A DNA stretch of 9,872 nucleotides from Actinomycetota bacterium (GCA_947452525.1 CANGCW010000028.1:1-9872); one strand, 5' to 3'; numbered from the stretch's first letter, positions 1-7,714 are shown. Notes: generated by a model not told the origin, from the sequence alone. Program-made: numbers and translations.

Positions 1-859
1 CCTTGCGGATTCTTCCGCCGACACCGGTGCCAGAGATCATTGAAAGGTCAACACCGAGCTCATTCGCCATTTTGCGAACGATTGGAGTGACATATGCATC
101 TGAGATTGCAGCAGGTGCCTTAGCAGCTACTGGCGTTGGTGCTGCGACAACGGGAGCAACCGGCGCAGGAGTTGCAACGACTGGTGCTACTGGAGCTACA
201 ACGACTGGTGCTACTGGTGCAGGGGCAGCTGCAACTGGCGCAGCAGATGCTGAACCGATCATTGCCAGGCGCGCTCCAACAGCAACTGTTGAATCAACTG
301 GGACATCAATGGAGAGAATCGTTCCTGTTGCAGGAGATGGAATCTCGGTATCAACCTTGTCGGTTGAAACCTCGAGTAGCGGTTCATCAACGTTGATTGT
401 GTCGCCAACGCCCTTGAGCCAACGAGTAACTGTTCCCTCAGTAACGCTCTCGCCAAGTGCTGGCATGGTGACGAGAACGCCTGCATCTTGTGAAGCCGCA
501 ACTGGAGCAACTGGAGCAGGTGCTGGGGGAGCAACAGGTGCTGGCGTCTCAACAACTGGAGCGGGTGCAGCTGCAACAGGAGCCGCTTCAACAACAGGTG
601 CGGCTGGAGCAGGGGCTGCGGCTCCATCAGAGATCACAGCGAGCTCTGCGCCAACGGCAACAGTTGAATCAACTGGAACAACGATGCGAGTCAGAGTTCC
701 GGAAACAGGTGATGGGATCTCTGTATCAACCTTGTCGGTCGATACTTCGAGGAGTGGCTCATCAACGTTGACGTGATCGCCTTCGGCCTTGAGCCAACGT
801 GTAACTGTGCCCTCTGTGACGCTCTCGCCAAGTGCTGGCATGGTGACGGAATAAGTCAT
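1..859 (-). CDS. sucB: Dihydrolipoamide acyltransferase E2 (two lipoyl domains), 3' part missing
   Basis: E2 core subunit of the 2-oxoacid dehydrogenase complexes: it carries acyl groups on lipoyl-lysines and transfers them to CoA in the cytoplasm. The visible 286 residues hold lipoyl domain 1 (about 1-78, lipoyl-lysine K43 in STDKVDTE), an Ala/Pro/Val linker (79-122), lipoyl domain 2 (about 128-203, K168 in the same motif), a second Ala/Pro/Val linker (204-250) and most of an E1/E3-binding domain (TPIVRKMANELGVDLS from 258, then GTGVGGRIRK). The catalytic acyltransferase domain lies beyond the window edge. The start is the ATG at 859, with AGGAGA at 868-873 placed 8 nt upstream; the gap to the lpdA stop is only 15 nt, so the two are probably cotranscribed. 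In actinobacteria one E2 may serve pyruvate and 2-oxoglutarate dehydrogenases, so the symbol could equally be aceF or dlaT. The family is certain; the substrate is not. Confidence 0.93.
   Translation of the reverse strand, partial: MTYSVTMPALGESVTEGTVTRWLKAEGDHVNVDEPLLEVSTDKVDTEIPSPVSGTLTRIVVPVDSTVAVGAELAVISDGAAAPAPAAPVVEAAPVAAAPAPVVETPAPVAPPAPAPVAPVAASQDAGVLVTMPALGESVTEGTVTRWLKGVGDTINVDEPLLEVSTDKVDTEIPSPATGTILSIDVPVDSTVAVGARLAMIGSASAAPVAAAPAPVAPVVVAPVAPVVATPAPVAPVVAAPTPVAAKAPAAISDAYVTPIVRKMANELGVDLSMISGTGVGGRIRK
275..466 (-). repeat. Lipoyl-domain direct repeat, copy 2
   Basis: Encodes E2 residues 132-195. The differences from copy 1 (650-841) cluster after the GD turn and after the lipoyl-lysine motif; the lysine motif itself is unchanged, so both domains should be lipoylated. 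Confidence 0.9.
650..841 (-). repeat. Lipoyl-domain direct repeat, copy 1
   Basis: Encodes E2 residues 7-70. It matches copy 2 (275-466) at 54 of 64 amino acids by direct comparison, and the DNA is also clearly similar (for example the shared stretch ending in the codons for MPALGESVTEGTVTRWLK). It includes the lipoyl-lysine motif STDKVDTE. Confidence 0.9.
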
Positions 860-867
860 TCTTCTGT

Positions 868-873
868 TCTCCT
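868..873 (-). promoter_or_regulatory. Ribosome binding site of the E2 gene
   Basis: AGGAGA on the minus strand, 8 nt before the ATG at 859 and inside the 15-nt gap after the lpdA stop codon. It fixes the E2 start. Confidence 0.8.
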
Positions 874-874
874 G

Positions 875-2242
875 TTACCCGTGTGCGTGAAGTGGTTTAC
901 CGGCAAGTGCAAGGTGCGCTTCGCCAACTGCCTCTGAGAGCGTTGGGTGTGCGTGAATATGTTGTGCAACATCGGAAGCGGATGCCTCCCAGTTGAAGAT
1001 CAATTGTGCTTCGGCGAGAAGTTCGCCAACGCGAGAGCCAACCATATGAATTCCTAGGATTGGTCCGTTGCGCTCTGCGACGAGCTTTACTGAACCAGCG
1101 GTCTTCAAGATATTTGCCTTGCCGTTTCCAGCGAGATCATATGAAAGTTCTACAACATCATGGCCGCGCTCTTTTGCCTGCGCCGTCGTGAGACCAACAG
1201 ATGCAACCTCAGGCTCTGAATATGTGACTTTTGGAATTCCATCGTAATTAATGGCGCGAGGGTTAAGTCCGGCAATCTCTTCTGCAACCATGATGCCTTC
1301 GGCGAAACCGACGTGTGCAAGTTGGAGAGTAGGAATGATGTCGCCGACTGCGAAAATTCCTGGAACATTTGTACGGCACTTCTCATCAACGACGAGATAG
1401 CCGCGATCCATGGTGAGTCCCTGCTCTTCGTAGCCGATTCCGCTTGTTACTGGACCTCGACCAACAGCGACGAGGAGAACCTCGGCGCTAAAGGTTGAAC
1501 CATTCTCAAGCGTGATTGTTACGCCATCTGCATTCTTAACCGCTGAGGCGAACTTAATTCCGGTTTCAAACTTGATGCCGCGCTTTCGGAAGGCACGTTC
1601 GAGTTGTTTGCTTGAACTCTCATCTTCAAGAGCGACAAGGCGTGGAAGTCCTTCGATGATGGTGACATCTGAACCAAATGAATTCCACACTGAAGCGAAC
1701 TCGCAACCGATTACTCCGCCACCGAGGACAATGACTGATTTAGGAACGAAATCAAAACGCATCGCTTCTTCGCTTGTCACGATGTGGCGACCGTCGATCT
1801 CAAGACCAGGAAGCGAGCGAGGGTACGAACCTGTCGCTAGGACAACGCTCTTACCTGTGTAACGCTCACCATTGACCTCAACGGTGTTAGGGGAGACGAG
1901 GCGACCCGTGCCCTCAACAAAGGTGATGTTGCGAGACTTAACGAGTCCTTGAAGGCCCTTGTAGAGCTTGCTGACGACGCCATCTTTATATGCGTTAACG
2001 GCAGCCATATCCATGGAGTTAAATGTTGCATTAACGCCGAAATCTGCTGCGTGCTTTGCACTCTCTGCTACCTCACCTGCGTGAAGGAGTGCCTTTGTTG
2101 GGATGCAGCCGCGGTGGAGGCAGGTGCCACCGACCTTATCTTTTTCGATGAGAACTACGCTCAAACCGAGTTGAGCAGATCGAAGTGCGCACGCATATCC
2201 GCCGCTACCGCCACCAAGAATTACTACATCAAAATCAGCCAC
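875..2242 (-). CDS. lpdA: Dihydrolipoamide dehydrogenase (E3)
   Basis: FAD-dependent E3 that reoxidises dihydrolipoyl groups with NAD+; it serves the 2-oxoacid dehydrogenase complexes and the glycine cleavage system. From a GTG start at 2242 it is 455 residues, the usual family length. Seen in order: FAD-binding GGGSGG (10-15), the redox disulfide GGTCLHRGCIPTK with C41 and C46, NAD-binding GGGVIGCEFA (from 174), the second FAD motif NVPGIFAVGD (D301), and the catalytic HAHPTLSEAVGEA with H432 and E437 as the His/Glu pair. The reading frame is open to a GTG at 2278, adding 12 residues, but the family N-terminus is normally (M)ADFDVVILGGG, and GAGAGG at 2250-2255 sits 7 nt before the GTG at 2242, so I prefer the shorter form. 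The E2 gene follows 15 nt downstream; pepA lies 131 nt upstream. Confidence 0.96.
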   Translation of the reverse strand: MADFDVVILGGGSGGYACALRSAQLGLSVVLIEKDKVGGTCLHRGCIPTKALLHAGEVAESAKHAADFGVNATFNSMDMAAVNAYKDGVVSKLYKGLQGLVKSRNITFVEGTGRLVSPNTVEVNGERYTGKSVVLATGSYPRSLPGLEIDGRHIVTSEEAMRFDFVPKSVIVLGGGVIGCEFASVWNSFGSDVTIIEGLPRLVALEDESSSKQLERAFRKRGIKFETGIKFASAVKNADGVTITLENGSTFSAEVLLVAVGRGPVTSGIGYEEQGLTMDRGYLVVDEKCRTNVPGIFAVGDIIPTLQLAHVGFAEGIMVAEEIAGLNPRAINYDGIPKVTYSEPEVASVGLTTAQAKERGHDVVELSYDLAGNGKANILKTAGSVKLVAERNGPILGIHMVGSRVGELLAEAQLIFNWEASASDVAQHIHAHPTLSEAVGEAHLALAGKPLHAHG

Positions 2243-2249
2243 AACCAGA

Positions 2250-2255
2250 CCTCTC
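2250..2255 (-). promoter_or_regulatory. Ribosome binding site deciding the lpdA start
   Basis: GAGAGG on the minus strand, 7 nt before the GTG at 2242. It supports the internal GTG over the upstream GTG at 2278. Confidence 0.6.
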
Positions 2256-2373
2256 ACATACAGCTCGTCAGACTTCACCGCCGTTGGTAATGCCCTAATC
2301 CTGCCACGATTTCAGGCGTGCGAAATCTCCTGTTCAGCCTGTGAGATGTGACCTGCGATAAGCCAAGTTGGGG

Positions 2374-3885
2374 CTAAAGCGCCTCTTCTACGAGGGTGAG
2401 AAGGGTTCTGACGGAGACGCCAGTGCCGCCTACCGGGGTATAGCCGTGGGCAGCGCGCTCATTAAAGGCTGGACCCGCGATATCGAGGTGACACCAAGGG
2501 ATCTCTGGCTCGACAAACTCCTTGAGGAAGAGACCGGCAACGAGCATGCCTCCCATGCGGTCTCCAATGTTGGCGATATCAGCGACGGGGGAGTCGAAGG
2601 ATGGTCGAAGTTCCTCTGGAAGGGGCATAGGCCAGAAGAGTTCGCCACTTGAATCGGCTGCCGCTAGGAGATCCTTTCGGAACTCTTCGTTATTTGTCAT
2701 CACTGCGCTCGTGCGTGTTCCGAGCGCGACCACCTGTGCGCCCGTGAGAGTTGCAACGTTAACGAGACCATCGAGTCCGCCCGCCTTCTTACCAACTTCC
2801 GTTGCGCGAACAATTGCATCCGCCAGAACCAAGCGACCCTCAGCATCTGGGTTGAGTACTTCAACTGTCTTTCCGCCGTACATCGTGATGATGTCACTCG
2901 GACGAGTTGCGGTATCGCTCACCATATTCTCTGCAAGGGGTGCCCATGCATCTACGGCAACAGGCAACTTCAACTCTGCGATGGCAAAGAGAGCCGCTAC
3001 AACTGCAGCAGCACCTGACATATCGGACTTCATTGCTTCCATTCCTGCAGCTGGCTTCAGCGCGAGACCACCAGAGTCAAATGTGATTCCCTTACCTACA
3101 AATGCGAAACGCTTCTTTGGGCGAGCTGGGCTATAAGAAATGTGAAGCAATCGTGGGGGATTTGCTGATCCTTGACCAACCGCAGTAATTCCACCGTACC
3201 CCTTTGCCTTCAACTGACTCTCGTTGAGAATCTCAACCTTAAGTCCTAGACCGGAGGCAATCTTCTTCATGCGTTCCGAGAAAGTCACGGGGGTCAAGTG
3301 GCTCGGAGGAGTATTGATGAAGTCGCGGGTTAAGTGAACGTTCTTCGAAATAATCTCAGCACGCTTCAGTGCGGCCTTTGACTCAGCATTAACTGGAAGT
3401 GAAGTAAGAAGGGTTGCATCCTTGAGTGGCTTCTTCTGGCCTGCTTTCGATGTGCCTCGAAAATCAATGAAGTTATATGCGCCAAGGCCAACACCTTCCG
3501 CAATCGCAGCGAGAGTTGCTAGGTCATCATGTGGCAGAGAGAAATCAGCGCTGACAATGTCACCGAGTTCGCGCGAGGCTGCGCCTGCAGCACGACGCAA
3601 CTTCTCATGTTCGTATCGCTTCTGTGTTGCTCCAAGCCCAGAGGTAACAATCATCGTGTAAGTAGTGCCAGCGCCGATAGGAAGCCTCTTCACTTCATCA
3701 GCGGATCCTGTTGCACCAATTTTCTTCAACGCATCAAGGAGTTGCTTCTCATTTAGCTTTGAGAGCGCCTTTGATCCACTGGTCTCGACAACGAGCGTTG
3801 CCACACCTTTCGAATCCTTCTTCGAACTGATGCCAACCACGAGGGTCGTTGCTGCTGCTTTGTCGCCAGATTTGAGTGTTGTCAT
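2374..3885 (-). CDS. pepA: Leucyl aminopeptidase, M17 family
   Basis: Cytosolic dinuclear-metal aminopeptidase that removes N-terminal residues from peptides during protein turnover; the family is usually hexameric. It has 503 residues, a normal length. The C-terminal catalytic domain carries the metal and active-site residues with the same spacing as E. coli PepA: K265 and D270 in GKGITFDSGG, K277, D288 in MKSDMS, D347 and E349 in the signature NPDAEGRL, and R351. The N-terminal domain (about 1-170) is less conserved. The start is the ATG at 3885, with GAGAGGAT at about 3892-3899 as ribosome binding site. The gene is divergent from gcvT across 68 nt and upstream of lpdA on the same strand, with a 131-nt gap that leaves room for a separate lpdA promoter. 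All catalytic residues are present, so it should be active. M. tuberculosis has a related pepB near gcvT and dlaT. Confidence 0.96.
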   Translation of the reverse strand: MTTLKSGDKAAATTLVVGISSKKDSKGVATLVVETSGSKALSKLNEKQLLDALKKIGATGSADEVKRLPIGAGTTYTMIVTSGLGATQKRYEHEKLRRAAGAASRELGDIVSADFSLPHDDLATLAAIAEGVGLGAYNFIDFRGTSKAGQKKPLKDATLLTSLPVNAESKAALKRAEIISKNVHLTRDFINTPPSHLTPVTFSERMKKIASGLGLKVEILNESQLKAKGYGGITAVGQGSANPPRLLHISYSPARPKKRFAFVGKGITFDSGGLALKPAAGMEAMKSDMSGAAAVVAALFAIAELKLPVAVDAWAPLAENMVSDTATRPSDIITMYGGKTVEVLNPDAEGRLVLADAIVRATEVGKKAGGLDGLVNVATLTGAQVVALGTRTSAVMTNNEEFRKDLLAAADSSGELFWPMPLPEELRPSFDSPVADIANIGDRMGGMLVAGLFLKEFVEPEIPWCHLDIAGPAFNERAAHGYTPVGGTGVSVRTLLTLVEEAL

Positions 3886-3910
3886 TTCGTTATCCTCTCA
3901 CTTCTCGCCC

Positions 3911-3916
3911 AAGTTA
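3911..3916 (-). promoter_or_regulatory. Candidate -10 box for pepA
   Basis: TAACTT (TANNNT form) on the minus strand, 26 nt before the pepA ATG, leaving a short leader that carries the ribosome binding site. No convincing -35 element is visible, so this is tentative. Confidence 0.3.
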
Positions 3917-3941
3917 GCGCCCTTTATTGGGCTCGCTTTGA

Positions 3942-3947
3942 TAGGTT
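3942..3947 (+). promoter_or_regulatory. Candidate -10 box for leaderless gcvT
   Basis: TAGGTT (TANNNT) ends exactly 6 nt before the gcvT ATG at 3954, the arrangement expected when transcription starts at the A of the start codon. There is no good ribosome binding site; only a short AGG lies upstream. No clear -35 element is visible. Confidence 0.4.
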
Positions 3948-3953
3948 TCTCGT

Positions 3954-5081
3954 ATGGACCAACTCACATCACCTCTACATAACTGGCACCAGAGCGCTGG
4001 GGCAAAGATGGCCGATTTCGGCGGATGGGATATGCCAATTGAATACCCGCAAGGTTTTCACACTGCGCAACCTGGTGGCGTGATCGCCGAACACACAGCA
4101 GTACGTGAGCGAGTGGGCATCTTTGATGTCTCCCACCTTGGCAAGATTGAAGTCACAGGTGAAGGCGCACTCGCCTTTATTAACGCAATGGTGACCAACG
4201 ACCTCAACCGCATTGCGGATGGCTCCGCGCAGTACAACCTGCTCTGTGGTGAGCATGGTGGAGTTATCGATGATTTGATTGTCTATCGCCGCAGCGCAAC
4301 GGATCTATTCCTCGTTCCCAACGCTTCCAACTGTGCAGCAGTCTTTGCAACACTCAGTACACATAAGCCTGCCGCAGTAACTTTGAAAAACGCTCACATG
4401 AACTACGGCGTACTCGCTCTCCAGGGGCCACTTGCAACCAAGGTCATGGCAGATCTTGGAATTGATACATCCTTTGATTACATGGCGTTTAGCGAAGGTG
4501 TTCTTCCTTCTCATCCCGAGCTCGGCTCAATCATCATCTGCCGCACCGGCTATACCGGTGAATACGGTTTTGAACTTATCCCTTCATGGGAGTCCGCACC
4601 GAAGCTCTGGGAGCTCCTCCTGAACTCTGTTGTTGCTCTCGATGGTCGCGTCTGCGGTCTTGGTTCACGGGACACACTTCGCACCGAGATGGCCTACCCA
4701 CTGCATGGTCATGAGCTCTCTCTAGAAATCATGCCGGTAGAGGCAAGCGCCGGCTGGGCGATCTCATTCGATAAGGGCGATTTCTTGGGCCGCGGCGCAC
4801 TCGTTGCCGCGAAAGAGGCCGGAGTTAAGCGTCGCTTACGAGGATTGAAATCTCTTGATCGTGGAATTCCACGTGGCGGAATGGTTCTTCTGAACGCCGA
4901 CGGGCAAGAGGTAGGTGTTCTCACAAGTGGAACATTCTCACCTACTCTGAAGGTTGGCATCGGTTTAGCGTTGATGGATCCATCAATCAAAGTGGGCGAT
5001 CAGCTCACGCTAGATATCCGTGGCCGCGTCAGCACTGTAGAGGTTGTTCAAACCCCATTCGTGCCATCTCACGTTCGCTGA
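3954..5081 (+). CDS. gcvT: Glycine cleavage system T protein (aminomethyltransferase)
   Basis: Transfers the methylene unit of glycine from the aminomethyl-lipoyl H protein to tetrahydrofolate, releasing ammonia. It has 375 residues, normal for the family. Visible: the N-terminal FGGWDMPIEY region (22-31), IFDVSHLGKIEV (56-67), the folate-binding GGVIDDLIVYR loop with D106/D107, CRTGYTGEYGFEL (196-208), and a C-terminal barrel domain containing RGIPRGG and the GVLTSGTFSP motif. It is divergent from pepA and convergent with btuD, overlapping its stop by 13 bp. The H and P proteins are not in this window; lpdA two genes away supplies the L protein that recharges the same lipoyl cycle. The ATG at 3954 is the only good start and may be leaderless. 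YgfZ-type paralogues share the fold but differ in length and lack this close motif match. Confidence 0.95.
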   Translation: MDQLTSPLHNWHQSAGAKMADFGGWDMPIEYPQGFHTAQPGGVIAEHTAVRERVGIFDVSHLGKIEVTGEGALAFINAMVTNDLNRIADGSAQYNLLCGEHGGVIDDLIVYRRSATDLFLVPNASNCAAVFATLSTHKPAAVTLKNAHMNYGVLALQGPLATKVMADLGIDTSFDYMAFSEGVLPSHPELGSIIICRTGYTGEYGFELIPSWESAPKLWELLLNSVVALDGRVCGLGSRDTLRTEMAYPLHGHELSLEIMPVEASAGWAISFDKGDFLGRGALVAAKEAGVKRRLRGLKSLDRGIPRGGMVLLNADGQEVGVLTSGTFSPTLKVGIGLALMDPSIKVGDQLTLDIRGRVSTVEVVQTPFVPSHVR

Positions 5082-5827
5082 TTCTTCTCCGCAATCACAA
5101 CGGGTCTTCCCGAATCCAGCGTGAAGACATTGATTCTGTTCTCAAAAGCTCGTTTCAACTCCGGGGAGTGAATCACTTCGCTGGATGCCCCTGTAAGAAG
5201 AACCTGACCATCTTGCATGATCACAAGATCATCGGCATACATTGCTGCCAAAGTGATGTCGTGCATCGTCGAGATGATTGTGACGCCGCGTGTTTTAAGT
5301 AATTCAATATTGTCTAGGACAGAAATCTGGTGATGAAGATCTAAGGCGCTTGTCGGTTCGTCTAAGAGAATCATCTCTGGTTCTTGGGCAAGAGCTCGTG
5401 CGATGAGTGCACGTTGAAGCTCGCCACCGGACAGACGCGAGATATGTTGTTTCCGTAGTTTTACGAGATTTGTTTGGTCGAGAATATCCTCGACGATGGT
5501 TTGACCCTTCGAACTCTGGCGACCCCACCCGTCAATTTTTGCACGACCTAAATACACGTACTCCCAGACGGACATGCCTTGAGGAATTGTTGGAATTTGC
5601 GGGACGTATGCGACATTGATCTTCTGATCGCCAAAGCGCTGGATACCGTCAATGGCGAGCGAACCTTCATATGGTGCATTTCCGAGAATCGCTCTTAATA
5701 GCGATGTTTTTCCTGCGCCATTCGGTCCGACGAGACAGGTCCAACGCCCATCCGCGATCGCGAAAGAGATGGAATCAAGAATGGTTCGGTCATCTTTAAT
5801 GAGAGAGAGATCTTTGGCAATAATCAT
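5069..5827 (-). CDS. btuD: Cobalamin ABC transporter, ATP-binding protein
   Basis: ATPase subunit that should power vitamin B12 import with the neighbouring permease and binding protein at the inner face of the membrane. In the 252-residue form: Walker A GPNGAGKTS (34-42), Q-loop Q77 in YVPQ, signature LSGGELQRA (132-140), Walker B MILLDEPTSALD (D156, E157) and switch H189 in STMHD. The set is complete, so it should hydrolyse ATP. I start it at the ATG at 5827, one base after the permease stop codon; a TTG at 5839 would add four residues and overlap the permease gene. Either way translation is probably coupled. It is the last gene of the riboswitch-led operon and overlaps the convergent gcvT by 13 bp. 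By sequence alone it could be a siderophore or heme ATPase; the B12 assignment comes from the riboswitch. Confidence 0.88.
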   Translation of the reverse strand: MIIAKDLSLIKDDRTILDSISFAIADGRWTCLVGPNGAGKTSLLRAILGNAPYEGSLAIDGIQRFGDQKINVAYVPQIPTIPQGMSVWEYVYLGRAKIDGWGRQSSKGQTIVEDILDQTNLVKLRKQHISRLSGGELQRALIARALAQEPEMILLDEPTSALDLHHQISVLDNIELLKTRGVTIISTMHDITLAAMYADDLVIMQDGQVLLTGASSEVIHSPELKRAFENRINVFTLDSGRPVVIAEKNQRT

Positions 5828-5828
5828 C

Positions 5829-6827
5829 TCAACCACCAACCCGACGGTTACGAAGAACGATCAGGAAGAACGGTGCACCGATAAATGCGGTGATGATCCC
5901 GATGGGCACTTCGGCTGGAGAGAGAATTGTTCTTGCGCCGAAATCGGCAAGAATCAGAAACGCTGCACCTGAGATTGCGATCGTCAGAATGGAGCGGTTT
6001 GTCACCCGGCGCGTAAGGCCGCGAACTAAGTGAGGCACGACGATTCCGACGAAGCCAATCAGTCCAGCAGCTGCGACTGCGGTTGCAGTTGCAAGAGTGG
6101 CTGCGGCGATCGCGATAACGCGAAGTCTGGATGGATTGATTCCGAGCGAGTGAGCTTCTTCATCACTCAACATCAACCCATCAAGCTTCTTAGAGATGAC
6201 GATCAGAGTCGCTATCGCAATGATGATGTAGAAACTCGACCAGCGGAGAATCTCCCAGTTGGAGACCGTTAATTCGCCAAGAATCCAGGAGTAGACAGGG
6301 CGAAGTGAAGCGCTATGGCGCTGCAGTACATAGGTTTGAATAGCGGTGAAGAACGAACCGATAGCGATACCGGAGAGCAGCAGCGTCGCAGGTTCAGCAA
6401 AGAATTTTCCTGAGATGAAGAAAGAAGCGAGCACTGCGACAACTCCGCCGATAAAGGCAAAGAGCGGAGTGAGAGCCGTGTTCGGATGGAGTGTTAAGGC
6501 GATTGTCGCACCAAGTCCAGCGCCACTTGCGGCGCCTAGCAAATATGGATCGGCTAGTGGATTTCTAAAGACTGATTGGTAGACGGCGCCACTTGAAGAG
6601 AGCGCTGCACCGACGAGAGCAGCTAAGAGAATGCGGGGGAGTCTGAGATCAAGAAGAACCGTTCTCTCTTGACCGTGCAGTCCACCGGGCAAACCCAAAA
6701 GAGTCTTCATCGCTCCAAAGAATGGAAGATGGATGGGACCGAAAGAGATCGCCACAAGGCTCGCAAGGAAGAGCGCGCAACTCGCGAGAGCTGCGTACCT
6801 CCAATGCCAGATATGTGACGATCTCAT
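5829..6827 (-). CDS. btuC: Cobalamin ABC transporter permease, FecCD/BtuC family
   Basis: Integral membrane subunit forming the B12 translocation path as a homodimer. It has 332 residues with an evenly hydrophobic pattern consistent with the roughly ten helices of the family. Family motifs: LRLPRILLAALVGAALSSSG (61-80), QSVFRNPLADPYLLGAASG (84-102), LLSGIAIG (150-157), the coupling region DEEAHSLGI (222-230), GFVGIVVPHLVR (258-269), and the C-terminal PAEVPIGIITAFIGAPFFL (304-322). The start is the ATG at 6827; an AGGA overlapping the btuF stop codon lies 9 nt upstream, within a 12-nt gap, so it is cotranscribed and probably coupled with btuF. Substrate specificity cannot be read from the permease; it is inferred from the riboswitch. 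Confidence 0.92.
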   Translation of the reverse strand: MRSSHIWHWRYAALASCALFLASLVAISFGPIHLPFFGAMKTLLGLPGGLHGQERTVLLDLRLPRILLAALVGAALSSSGAVYQSVFRNPLADPYLLGAASGAGLGATIALTLHPNTALTPLFAFIGGVVAVLASFFISGKFFAEPATLLLSGIAIGSFFTAIQTYVLQRHSASLRPVYSWILGELTVSNWEILRWSSFYIIIAIATLIVISKKLDGLMLSDEEAHSLGINPSRLRVIAIAAATLATATAVAAAGLIGFVGIVVPHLVRGLTRRVTNRSILTIAISGAAFLILADFGARTILSPAEVPIGIITAFIGAPFFLIVLRNRRVGG

Positions 6828-6839
6828 CTCAACGAATCC

Positions 6840-7685
6840 TTACTTCAGCGATGCAACGCTCGTTGCAACAAATTGGTAGAAGTTAACGAGACGTGGTCCC
6901 CAACGCGAAGGGATGTCATCTGGAAGTGTGATGACTTTGTGATGTGCCACAGCGCTCACTGAACTCCATCCAGCACGTGCGGCGACATTTGCAACAGGTT
7001 CGTTATCGGAGAGGAAGATGACCTTTGGATTCGCTTTCAAAATATATTCTGAAGTTAATTGCGGATACCCACCAGAGTCAGCTGTATCTGCAGCATCTGC
7101 AACATTTGTGAAACCGAAATCCGAGTAGACGTGACCAATAAAGGTCTTCGAAGTCACCGAGTAGAGAGTGTTATCCAGCTCGTGGAAGAAGGTGAGATCT
7201 TTTACCTTGCGACCGGAGTGGATGGCTTTCTGAATCTTGACCTGCATATCTGCAACGAGCGTATTTGCAGCCGCACTATGGCCGGTCAATCGACCGAGCG
7301 CCTGGATCTCTGAGTAAGCACCCTTGATATTGCTAGGCGCCTTCTCCACATAGACCTTGATCTTCAGCTTCTTCAGCGCTGCTTTAACGGCACTTGCCTT
7401 CATCGCATCAGCGTTGAGCACGACGAGATCAGGCTTGTACGCGGCGATGGCCTCAACATTTGGCGAGAATGAATCAAGCTTCGAAGTTGGCGCGTTTGCT
7501 GGATAGTTTGAGTACTGATCCACCGCGATGACCTGAGAACCAGCCCCGATGGCGAAGAGATCTTCTGTAGCGCTTGGGCTCAACGAGATGATGCGATTTG
7601 GTGTTCCAATGGCAGCGTTTGATTGCGGTAGCGCCAGTGAGCTGGCCACGACCAGCGCGGCGGCGAGATACTTTCTTCTGAACAT
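6840..7685 (-). CDS. btuF: Cobalamin-binding protein, secreted, no lipobox
   Basis: Extracytoplasmic binding protein that should deliver B12 to BtuCD. It has 281 residues: a Sec signal peptide (basic MFRRKY, hydrophobic 7-19, likely cleavage near SNA at 22-24), then the helical-backbone class III fold with RIISLSPSATEDLFAIGAG (31-49), YKPDLVV (83-89) and the C-terminal lobe from about 165. E78 (SPNVEAI) and E213 (TSEYIL) fall where the BtuC-docking glutamates of BtuF are expected. I see no cysteine anywhere in the protein, so it cannot be lipid-anchored. The start is the ATG at 7685; its ribosome binding site (GAGGGAG) lies inside the 3' arm of the riboswitch terminator hairpin, separated from the ATG by T7. 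It is the first gene of btuF-btuC-btuD. Confidence 0.9.
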   Translation of the reverse strand: MFRRKYLAAALVVASSLALPQSNAAIGTPNRIISLSPSATEDLFAIGAGSQVIAVDQYSNYPANAPTSKLDSFSPNVEAIAAYKPDLVVLNADAMKASAVKAALKKLKIKVYVEKAPSNIKGAYSEIQALGRLTGHSAAANTLVADMQVKIQKAIHSGRKVKDLTFFHELDNTLYSVTSKTFIGHVYSDFGFTNVADAADTADSGGYPQLTSEYILKANPKVIFLSDNEPVANVAARAGWSSVSAVAHHKVITLPDDIPSRWGPRLVNFYQFVATSVASLK

Positions 7686-7692
7686 AAAAAAA

Positions 7693-7714
7693 CTCCCTCA
7701 AACATTTGAGGGAG
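7693..7714 (-). terminator. Riboswitch terminator / RBS-masking hairpin before btuF
   Basis: Perfect 10-bp inverted repeat, arms CTCCCTCAAA and TTTGAGGGAG around a 2-nt centre, followed on the minus strand by seven T (7692-7686) that end at the btuF ATG. The 3' arm contains the btuF ribosome binding site GAGGGAG. It therefore has the form of an intrinsic terminator and can also mask the RBS. Confidence 0.85.

Noticed and set aside
3..776. Long plus-strand open frame rich in Ala, Thr and Gly, with repeated TGATGA-like units
   Set aside because: It is the antisense shadow of the E2 lipoyl domains and Ala/Pro/Val linkers; the repeats come from those linkers. The minus frame shows clear domains.
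2308..2327. Inverted repeat GATTTC / GAAATC between pepA and lpdA as a terminator or operator
   Set aside because: Only 6 bp with an 8-nt loop and no T tract; it could be chance. I see no clear promoter in this 131-nt gap either.
3909..3934. Repeated CGCCC / GGGC elements between pepA and gcvT as an operator
   Set aside because: Stems of only 4-5 bp in a short divergent region; no known operator pattern recognised.
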